Part shown: piece by piece, positions 1-8,462 of the stretch
How positions within the stretch are numbered: the first letter of the stretch is position 1
Layout: every line of letters starts with the position of its first letter
Source of the DNA: Hexactinellida sp. DTS-2022
Taxonomy: Eukaryota > Porifera > Hexactinellida
Direction of reading: 5' to 3'
DNA length: 64,000 bases
Assembly: GCA_028753945.1 (NCBI GenBank)
Contig: JAPNXP010000012.1
Coordinates: forward strand, 5,292,501 to 5,356,500
Position numbers and translations under genes: made by a program
The notes under the pieces: model-generated
Database searches by the model: none
What the model was told of the DNA's origin: nothing
Seen by the model: the letters and a program-made list of their open reading frames with translations, nothing else

Positions 1-3000
1 CTGGTGCATGGAGTTCCGGAAATGGGCGCCGAGAATATTATTCATTGACTACAAAGGAGACCCGACTATCCGGAAAGCTCATCAGCAAAACATCAAGTAA
101 GAATTCTCCATTTCAATGGATAATATACAGTAGAACCTCGTTAGTACGAACAAGGTTAATACGAACATTATTTCAGTCACCTCAATGCCTTTTCAATACA
201 AATGACACCGGTTAATACGTATTTCGGATATGGCGAACAGATTTTGCCGCCCCTGGTGTTCGTACTAACGAGGTTCCACTGTATGTGCTACAGTGGAATT
301 GCTTTATTAGCAACTCGCATTTTGCATGAAATTTGATTGCTAATAGGCGAAGTTGCTTTGCTATTAGAGGAACAGAAATAACATTAAAAGCTCGCTTGGG
401 ACTTAAAATATGTTGCTAATAGAGCAATGTTGCTAATATAGCAATTCCACTGTATATTACTTATTGTTTGTTTCAGAGCTGGCAAGTTCAATGTCCTGAT
501 CACGACATTTGACTACGTCATGAAGGACAAAGCGTTCCTTAGCAAAACTCAGTGGAAGTACATGGTTATCGACGAGGGACACAGAATGAAGAACAGACAC
601 TGTAAGCTGACTCAGATTCTCAACCAGTACTACATAGCGCCTCACAGGGTTCTGCTGTCAGGTACCCCCATTCAGAATAACCTGCCAGAGCTCTGGGCAC
701 TCATGAACTTCCTGCTGCCATCCATCTTCAAGTCTTGTACCTCCTTCGAGCAGTGGTGAGTTAATAGTTTATACAGTTTATAGTAGATAGGAACTAAGTA
801 CAGTAGACTCTCGATTATACTATATATACATATCGGATAAAGATTACAAGTATAATTCAGCTAGCCTATACAAATGTATGCAAGTGACTCCGGTTAATTC
901 AAACATATTCCACGGTCCCCTGGTGTCCCTATAACAGAGGCTACTGTCTCCTGTTAGGTTTAATGCACCGTTCGCTAACACGGGAGAGAAGCTTGAGCTT
1001 AACGAGGAGGAGACCATTCTCATAATCCGACGGCTGCACAAGGCCCTGAGGCCGTTTCTGTTGCGGCGACTCAAGAAGGAGGTAGAGACGCAGCTCCCGG
1101 ATAAAGTGGAGTACGTGGTTAAGTGCGACATGTCCGCACTGCAGAAGGTCGTGTATAAACAGCTGTTGCAGGGGGGACTGGTGGTGGACACCAACAAGGG
1201 AAAGTTCAAGAAGCACTTTCTGAATAACATTATTGTGCAGCTCAGGAAACTGTGCAATCACCCGTTCATGTTTGATCGTATCGAGACTTCGATTTGTCAT
1301 CATATGGGCTGGGAGGGCCTGACCATCCCTACCTCCTCCAACCTCATATACAGGTTAGCTAGCCCTGTTCATACTGTCTTGTTAACTGAGCCCTTCGGTA
1401 TAGATCTATTTATTGGTACTGTCTCTATCTGATATTCCACTACTGTTTACCATTTGATACCAAAGACAACAATGGAGATAATGCTGATTTCGAATTTCGA
1501 ATTTTCCATTTCTAAATTTTTAATTTGAATATGTATTGTTGGACAAAAGTGGTAAACAAAACTTTATGGAAAGTTAGAAATTAACCTATAGTATTTAGAT
1601 TTTACAATGTGTTATATAAGATTTATTATTTGCAGATCGAGTGGTAAGTTCGAGCTCCTGGACCGCATTCTCCCCAAGTTCCTGACGACTGGCCACCGGG
1701 TGCTGCTCTTCTGCCAGATGACGGAGCTGATGACTATCCTGGAGGACTACCTCACCTGGAAGGGGTGGAAGGACCGCTACCTCCGTCTGGACGGGCACAC
1801 CAAGGCCGACGACCGGTGTATTCTGCTGGACGAGTTCAATATGCCGAACAGTCCCTACTTCATATTCCTGCTCTCCACGCGCGCGGGGGGGCTGGGGCTA
1901 AATCTGCAGTCAGCTGACACCGTCATCATATTCGACCTGGACTGGAACCCGCACCAGGACCTGCAGGCCGAGGCCAGGGCACACAGAATAGGGCAGTCCA
2001 ACGAAGTGCGCGTGTTGCGACTCATCACCACTAACAGCGTGGAGGAGAAGATTCTAGCGACGGCAAAGTTCAAACTTAATGTGGACGTTAAGGTTAGTGA
2101 TAACTTATTAACATGAGTGAGGTTTATACTCTCTTGTTAAGGTGATACAAGCTGGGATGTTCGACAACAAGAGCACGTCACGAGAGCGCCGGGACTTCCT
2201 GGTGACGCTAATGGAGGAGGACAAGCGCATCGAGGAGGAAGACCCGATTCCTGACGACGAGACGCTCAACCGGATGATAGCCCGCTCCGAAGAGGAGTTC
2301 CAGCTGTTCCAGCGCATGGACGGGGAGCGCATAACCCGGGAGTCAATGGACGAGCACATGCGTCACAGCTCGCGACTGATGCAAGAGGACGAACTGCCGG
2401 ACTACCTGCTAAAGGACATCGCGGAACTTATCGACCTCTCTGACGAGGACGAGAACCAGCAGGGGAAGGGACACCGGATCAAGGACAAGGTCAACTATTG
2501 CGAGATTATATCCGAGAGCAAGTGGCTGAAGGGGCTGAATGACTCTATAGACGAGCAAGAGGACACACCCTCTAAGTCCAAGAAAAGAAAACCCGGAGAG
2601 TCCTCAACCGAGGGGACCCCGCCCCCCAAGAAGCAGCGCAGGAAACAGGGCCGAGCTAAGATATCCACGGACCTTATCCGCGAGATGTTGCGCATCTGGC
2701 AGGAAGTGGTGTACTTCGAGGATGAGGAGGGACGGAGGCTGAGCGACATATTCATGGAGCTCCCGTCTAAGAAGGAGCTCCCTGACTACTACCAGATAAT
2801 CTCAGAGCCGATCGACCTGAAGAAAGTAAAGAACAGAGTACTCAAGGGCAGCTATAGGGAGTGGGAAGACTTCGATCATATAATGAAAATCCTATTTGCG
2901 AATGTCCGTCAGTATAACATTGAAACTTCTCGTATCTACGAGGACTCTAAAGTCCTGGAACAGGTGTTCGTTCGCGCCAGGAGCGAGCTGGAAATGGGAG

Positions 3001-3164
3001 ATATCGATTCCAACGACCTCCTGCCCGAGGTGCAGCACGACTTGGACTCCAGTCTGATCCCAAAGACCCCGCAGAGCGTCGGCCCCAAGAAGAAAAGGGG
3101 GCGGCCCGGGAGACCCAGGAAGAACGTTAATGTAGACTCAGAGGATGACGTGGGTTTTATGTAG
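1..3164 (+). CDS. SMARCA4: SWI/SNF catalytic ATPase, BRG1/BRM type (3' part)
   Basis: C-terminal half of the nucleosome-remodelling ATPase of the BAF complex; the N-terminal exons and the P-loop lie left of the window. Exons read as 1-96, 477-755, 958-1353, 1636-2092 and 2142-3164, all GT-AG with matching phases. Visible in order: helicase motif II (IDEGHRMKN), motif III region ([15 protein letters not shown]), the C-terminal helicase lobe with [16 protein letters not shown] and RAHRIGQ, the SnAC region after VIQAGMF, a basic stretch, a bromodomain (roughly 2690-2990, [19 protein letters not shown]) and an AT-hook-like [12 protein letters not shown] tail. Motif VI reads [11 protein letters not shown] where the family has QAQDRAHRIGQ, so the usual Asp is Ala. 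Introns 1 and 2 hold MITEs. SMARCA2 and SMARCA4 cannot be told apart outside vertebrates. Family assignment is certain; exon edges are read by eye. Confidence 0.95.
128..281. mobile_element. pogo/Tigger-like MITE in SMARCA intron 1
   Basis: Terminal inverted repeats CAGTAGAACCTCGTTAGTAC and its near complement ending in GAGGTTCCACTG, flanked by TA on both sides (126-127 and 282-283). The element is 154 bp with no coding capacity. TA duplication plus CAGT termini is typical of Tc1/mariner-pogo MITEs. Confidence 0.8.
291..452. mobile_element. second TA-flanked MITE family in SMARCA intron 1
   Basis: Starts CAGTGGAATTGCT and ends AGCAATTCCACTG between TA dinucleotides (289-290, 453-454). The interior repeats TTGCTAATAG-type words. 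The internal piece CTATTAGAGGAACAGAA recurs near 55867, 57667 and 59470 in the beta-propeller array, so this is a dispersed family. Confidence 0.75.
801..946. mobile_element. pogo-like MITE in SMARCA intron 2
   Basis: Begins CAGTAGACTCTCGATTATA and ends in a degenerate complement (ACAGAGGCTACTG). It fills most of the 202-bp intron and stops about 11 bp before the splice acceptor at 956-957. The interior (CTAGCCTATACAAATG) matches other copies in the window. Confidence 0.7.
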
Positions 3165-3299
3165 CTAGCTATAGATTGATCAGCTGATTGCTGTGTCCAT
3201 TCATATTGTGAAACTTATTTGATTTGATTGATAATGCATTGTTATATTTCCAATAGACTCTCATGATAGATCGGTTTATATCTACCGTGTTGTGTTAGC

Positions 3300-4849
3300 A
3301 TGTCTGAGTCTGCGTGGAGGCTGAAACCGAGAGTGACGCTGGGAGGGCGGTGCCGCCTCTCCGTCACCAGGAGGAGAGTCCGAAGAGGAACTGGGATCAA
3401 CAAGCGGGTGAGGAGAGCTCGCAGCAAGTATAGCGTTAGTAACAGTACGAAACAGCAGGAGATAATCCCAATACAAATATCTGAGTGTGAAGTGGCCCCG
3501 ATAATAGAGACCCCTAAGGATTGTTTCGAGGTACCAGCTGTTAAGCCGAAGAACAAACGTAGAAGAGACAAGACTCTGTCTGAAGTTAATGTTCTCCTTC
3601 TGGAGGCCGGCATAGAAGATCCTGACTCCGTGTGTCTGTGTCTGAGGGCTGGCATAAGCAATGGCTGCATTAACATAGAGAGAGACAACCCACTCGACCA
3701 GGTGCTGTACTGCTTACTTCTTATAACGAGTTAAGTAGACTCCGCTTAATAGAGCCACCGGTTAATATATTACACTGCTTAATCAGGTCAAAATCTCACA
3801 GGATTTAATAGGACGGAATTACATTTTGGCTTAAAAATATTTTCGGTTAATAGATTTATCCGCTTAATCGGGTCAAAGCGACTTGATCCCGAGGTGACTC
3901 TATTAAGCGGAGTCGACTGTATATTATCTATTTATAGGTATTACTGGACACTGAGTGCTACAAATGCTCCGCTTCCCTTGTGGTTAAGCTGAGAGACGTT
4001 TTGTTCCAGGAGGCAACGGGGGGCAGCTACTGGGGCGGGAGTGAGAATGACGTCACATGTCCCAACACGGAGTGTAATGGCAGCTTTGTTGTTAGCGAGA
4101 TGTGTACCAGGCGCCCTCAGCTGGGTACCGGGAAGTTCTACAACCACTGTGCATTGTGTCCTGGGTTTGGGGACTGCATTGGAGACTCTAGGTTAGTAGC
4201 CTCTGTTTGTCCATTATGTATACAGTAGTCTCGTTAATAGGAACACGGATAAGGCGAGTTTAATTCCGCTAGCCTATACGTAGCAAGTGACTCCAGTTCA
4301 GTGTACTATACAGACGTTTGTAAATACGCTCCTAATCCTGGTTTGATCCAATTGCCATACGCCTAAATCGCACAATAATGCTACGGTATAGGAAAATATT
4401 CCAAATTTTCGCGCTCCTAATTAATATTTCCCAAATTCATACTCCAAAAGGAGCGTCTCGCGCTCCTGGATAATTCCTTTCCCGGTTAATACTAATTTAT
4501 GGATAATACGACCGAGTTTCTACGGTTCCCTGGTGTTCCCATTACCGAGAATGTATGTTTGTTTGTTTATAGACAGACCCATTGTCCCAGCTGTGGGGAA
4601 CACTATTACTCGGGCAGCTGCAACCAGTTCAAGTGCTCAACCTGTTGCTCCCCTCCTGGTTTGGAGAAGGATCTTATGGGTTTGATCAGGTCCTTCTCGC
4701 AACCGCCGATTACTCACCAGGAGCCCCCGTCCATATTCGAGTATCTGTACAGAGAACAAGAGACAGTCAGATTCGATGAAGTTATGAGTGAATCTGATTT
4801 GAGTAAATCGGACGCTTTTCGCTATCTGTTACAGGACGAAGATAAATGA
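3300..4849 (+). CDS. cysteine-rich zinc-binding protein, tandem copy 1
   Basis: Exons 3300-3701, 3938-4191 and 4573-4849 join in phase to give 310 aa. The N-terminus is basic (many Arg/Lys). A short predicted helical segment follows (LLLEAGIEDPDSVCLCLRAG, residues about 97-117). Exons 2 and 3 carry a dense Cys/His domain with CYKC, CPNTEC, YNHCALCPGFGDCIG, HCPSCGEHY and CSTCC, enough ligands for several zinc sites. The C-terminal tail is acidic. The next gene (5047-6538) is a paralog with the same exon plan and motif order. I do not recognise the family; a nuclear zinc-binding role is only a guess from the basic region. The start lies one base after TTGTGTTAG, an acceptor-like site. Only 135 bp separate it from the SMARCA stop, and an AATAAA occurs at 4859-4864. 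Confidence 0.8.
3732..3922. mobile_element. MITE in intron 1 of cysteine-rich gene 1
   Basis: The left end reads GACTCCGCTTAATAGAG and the right end is its complement CTCTATTAAGCGGAGTCGAC, giving inverted repeats of about 28 bp around an AT-rich core. It begins about 30 bp after the exon 1 donor and ends about 15 bp before the acceptor. Confidence 0.75.
4223..4556. mobile_element. pogo-like MITE interrupted by a second repeat
   Basis: The outer ends (CAGTAGTCTCGTTAATAGGA and TGTTCCCATTACCGAGAATG) are the usual pogo-like termini. Inside, about 4295-4480, lies a different sequence with GCTCCTAATCCTGG and the self-complementary CTCCAAAAGGAG followed by CGTCTCGCGCTCCTGG. The same inner unit recurs at about 40800-40975. 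It fills intron 2 of cysteine-rich gene 1. Confidence 0.7.
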
Positions 4850-5046
4850 GATTCTGAAAATAAATGAATTTGTTCCTGCCCGGTCGCTTAACTATAGATT
4901 TTCAACCAATTCTATACAAGGATATTCCTATTGATTTCTTTTAGCTCTTTTGAGTCAATTCTATTGTTCCCAACTGTTAATTACAAGCAATTTCTTACCA
5001 AGTATAAACACTGGTAACTTAAGTATAAATTGGTATTCAAATAGAT

Positions 5047-6538
5047 ATGTCTGAATGTCTGCAGAAATTGCGTCCTAGATCTTTGGACTCTGGAACTAAA
5101 GGCAAACCCGTCTCTTCTCCAAACATCAAGAGGAGCCGATCGCTCAGTGAAGGGCTAAATAAAAAACGAAAAATATCGAAGAAACAAACAAAACCCAAAC
5201 ACAAACAGCCGACCTCTTCACAAGACGAGCAAACTGAAGGAACGCCTGCTAGCGACGAGGGAGAGGTCTCTCTCAGCTATTCAGCTGTGGACAGAGCTCT
5301 GACAGACGCAGGCGTTAAGAACGTTGGTGAGGTGTGTCTCTGTGTGAAGGCGGCGATAAGCAAGCGGCACATCTCTCTAGACATGCCTGCGCCTCTCAAA
5401 CAGGTACTTCATAGTATCTCAAATGATTACATTGCTAATTACAGTAAATACTAGTATATGAATCGGGACAGAGTGGAGTGTATTATATACTGGTAAATTT
5501 GTAATAACAAATATCCCTTTATAGTGTATAATGAGTTTACTTATCCACCGATCATCGGCGTTTGTATTAAAAAACCTCGCTATTTTCTACCGATTGTTTT
5601 TTTATGTTTATAAAAAACATCATCGGTAGAAAGTAGCGAGGTTTTTTAATACAAACACCGATGATCGGTGGATAAGTAAACTCTAATTATAAAGTGTAGC
5701 ATACACTGAAACCTGACCATTATATTGTATGTAGGTGCTACTGCGCAAGCGCTGCCCGGTGTGCTCAGAGGGCCATCGCATTAAAGTCCGTCTTAAGGAC
5801 GTGCTGTACCAGAGCGACAGGGGGGACTTCTACTACGGCTTTGATAGCAACATAGAGTGCTCTGTTTGCGAATCTCAGCTCGCAGTGATGAGCATGTGTT
5901 ACGGCCGCCCGACCCTCAACTCAGGGAAGCAATACAACCACTGTTCTAAGTGCCCCGGCTTCGGGCGGTGCATAGGGGACTACAGGTCAGGATGTATTCT
6001 TAAGAATAGTAGTAGTAGATTACACTAATTTCAGCGATTATACTCTAATTTGGCAATTATATAGTACTCATTTGCCTCGCCATTACACTCTATTTATTGG
6101 TTTCCAACCTGGGGTCCACGGATGGCTGTAGGTGGTCCACAGAATGTGTAATAATTACAATAGGGTGTCCACATAATTTGTAATATGTATCCACGGTTGA
6201 AAAGGTTTGGAATCACTACCAAGTTAAATCGAATCTTCTAGAACACTGACACAGTTGATACGTGGTTACTTTATAGGATGGGCCACTGCGACTGCTGTGA
6301 TAGGCACTATCACGCCGGGAGCTCAGGGGAGTCTTCTTGTCGCTACTGCTACTCATCTGACAGCGACAGCGACTCGTATCTGCCGGAATCCCAATCGGAA
6401 AGCGAGACTCCAGAAGCCATATTCTCATACCTGTACAATAAGCAGGAAACTAAAATGAAAGCTGCAATGCATTTAGTGCAGGGACCAGATGAACCCGACC
6501 TAAGTTCGGGTAACTTCCCGGATAGCGACACCGACTGA
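5047..6538 (+). CDS. cysteine-rich zinc-binding protein, tandem copy 2
   Basis: Paralog of the gene at 3300-4849. Exons 5047-5403, 5735-5985 and 6277-6538 join in phase to 289 aa, with introns at the same places in the protein. It shares the basic N-terminus, the helical segment (ALTDAGVKNVGEVCLCVKAA) and the Cys/His domain (CPVC, CSVC, YNHCSKCPGFGRCIGDYR, HCDCCDRHYH, CRYC); the conserved phrase across both copies is YNHC..CPGFG.CIGD.R. The tail is acidic and Ser/Asp-rich. Intron 1 carries the hairpin element at 5533-5683 and intron 2 a hAT-like MITE. Function not recognised. The ATG follows TATTCAAATAG by two bases. Confidence 0.8.
5533..5683. repeat. hairpin foldback element, copy 1
   Basis: A near-perfect 151-bp palindrome: the left arm starts GAGTTTACTTATCCACCGAT and the right arm is its complement ending in GATAAGTAAACTC, with a short AT spacer. 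Flanks both read TAAT (possible target duplication). It is homologous to 45167-45311. It sits in intron 1 of cysteine-rich gene 2 and would form a roughly 65-70-bp stem in the pre-mRNA. Confidence 0.85.
6096..6223. mobile_element. hAT-like MITE in intron 2 of cysteine-rich gene 2
   Basis: The left end TTGGTTTCCAACCTGGGGTC and right end GGTTTGGAATCACTACCAA form imperfect inverted repeats. The words CCAACCTGGGGTCCACGG and GGTGTCCAC resemble those of non-autonomous hAT elements known from other animals. Family assignment is tentative. Confidence 0.55.
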
Positions 6539-6814
6539 GGGCTTATGACCAGACCGGGTTAGATATTATTTTACAGCCTTGTTTCGGTCATTCGATAGCT
6601 AACTTGATAATACAATAATTTCTATAATTTATTATTGTTATTGTGCCGTAGAAAATACACAGATTCTTATATTTAACAACAAATTGATTAATCATAGGAT
6701 CTAAATTCATTAGCAAATACTTGTGGTATAAAGAGCTCAATGAGGGGTAGCTGATGTAACAAATAATTTCCCTTTAAATAGAATACCAATTATACAACAT
6801 GCAATTTGTTATGG

Positions 6815-7978
6815 TTATTTTTGGTGAGTAAATCTCAATGGATTAGTTTGACTGGGTGTGAATCTGGTTCGGACTCCAAATCCGAAGCGCGTCTTTAAAT
6901 CCGCCGAATAATTCATCCATAATAATGCCCCGGAGAGAACTGTGTAGTGGGTTGTCATTATCGTTTGAGCGAAAGTTATTAAGACCTTTATGAGCAGACC
7001 AACAATTGCATTTGCCAGGATCAAAGTTTCCACTTGTTCCGGGTCTCGTATTAAGGGTTCGTACGCTGGAAATCCGTACAGATAACTGAAGAGACAGGGG
7101 CCGTAGTAAACTCCAATAAAAGCGATAAAAAATATAGACATTATGAGCTCTCCTAATAGAAAACACGCGTAGGCAGTGACGTTAAGGAACATTATAATTC
7201 CGAACTGATTCTTGTTGGCAGTAGCTCGCATTATCACTGATTTGTTAAGTTGTTGTACTTTGTAGACATTAATTCGTTTATGTAGTATTTTGTAGAAAAA
7301 TTGAATGTGTTGAACCCAAATAATGAAGTATATAATCTGGATGATTGGTTCAAGGAGAATTTGAATTATCCTTAGCTCTTTAATGCATCCTGTTATTATT
7401 ACGAATAATGAAATAAGTCCAGTTTTCTTCACAAAAGCTGTATTTATTCTGTAATTATACTCATCACTGAGATACTGTATTAGACATACCACTAGGGCCA
7501 TTGACCACATAATACAGACCTGCCCTATGGTGACGGATATTCCCCCGAAGGAGACCTCGGTTAGTGCGTTTGTTGCCATATCCGAGATTCCTGATTGCTT
7601 ACTTATCTCTATTGTGCAGTTCTTGTTAGCAAATCTATTGGGGAACTCAATATTCCTGTCGCTTTCCCATAGAAAGTATATAAATGTTGAACCAAATGCA
7701 TAGCTCAATGCGCCTAGCATCTCCACGATATTTATCACGAGCAAAAAGCAATATTTTCCGAGTTCCTTCTTGTATTCGAGGGCTAAGTGAATATAATTAC
7801 CAAAAGGATCTGTTCGCGATTCTCTAATTGCATGCAGATACTTTTTGTTAAATTTCTTAATTCTTTTCCAAAGGAATACATTCCAGAGACAAGCTTGAAT
7901 TGATAAAATTATAATTGCTGGTATAAGCAAACAAAACTGTACTTGATTAGATACACTGTTGATTTCAAGAATTCCCAT
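6815..7978 (-). CDS. seven-transmembrane protein, unclassified
   Basis: A single-exon 387-aa protein with about seven hydrophobic segments (residues roughly 14-36, 76-104, 141-170, 184-199, 207-228, 259-292, 318-344) joined by basic or short loops. The loop after segment 2 has two Asn-linked glycosylation-type sites (NCT and one further on) and Cys121. No DRY, NPxxY, class B or class C motif is visible, nor the C-terminal signature of insect gustatory receptors. It may be a lineage-specific chemoreceptor-like GPCR or another polytopic membrane protein. It is divergent from NME8, separated by 484 bp. Confidence 0.75.
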   Translation of the reverse strand: MGILEINSVSNQVQFCLLIPAIIILSIQACLWNVFLWKRIKKFNKKYLHAIRESRTDPFGNYIHLALEYKKELGKYCFLLVINIVEMLGALSYAFGSTFIYFLWESDRNIEFPNRFANKNCTIEISKQSGISDMATNALTEVSFGGISVTIGQVCIMWSMALVVCLIQYLSDEYNYRINTAFVKKTGLISLFVIITGCIKELRIIQILLEPIIQIIYFIIWVQHIQFFYKILHKRINVYKVQQLNKSVIMRATANKNQFGIIMFLNVTAYACFLLGELIMSIFFIAFIGVYYGPCLFSYLYGFPAYEPLIRDPEQVETLILANAIVGLLIKVLITFAQTIMTTHYTVLSGALLWMNYSADLKTRFGFGVRTRFTPSQTNPLRFTHQK

Positions 7979-8462
7979 CTTGTTTTAATTTAACTTAATT
8001 TATTTGCAATTTATATCAGTGAAATTTAAAAAATTGTCCTTTAACCTAATTATAGTAATGTATTTTGACTTTACTATCTCAATCAATAAAATAAATTACT
8101 TTATAATATGAACAAAAATTACCAGAAATTATACATATATTGGAAGTATTATTCATCATGACATAATATAATTACGCATAATCAAATTATTGGGACAAAT
8201 ACAAATAGATAAACTAGTATAATGCAATAATTTAATGACTTTGAATACCGACTACACATAATTTATGGTAATATTATGAAGCAATACGGATGATTAGCAA
8301 ATGGTTTATTATATATGACTTGATTAGCAAATGGTTTATTATATATGACTTAAGGTAAAATGTTCAAGGTAATTATCCCACATTTTCATTTCCTAAATTA
8401 ATATCTATTGATACATTCGTATTACTGCTGGTGTACATTAAAAAATTCATTTTATTAGCAAG
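7979..8462. promoter_or_regulatory. divergent intergenic spacer with a 30-bp tandem duplication
   Basis: AT-rich spacer between the 7TM gene (-) and NME8 (+), presumably holding both promoters. The only structure I see is a perfect 30-bp direct duplication, 8291-8320 and 8321-8350 (TGATTAGCAAATGGTTTATT then ATATATGACT). No TATA box is obvious at a sensible distance from either start. Confidence 0.5.
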
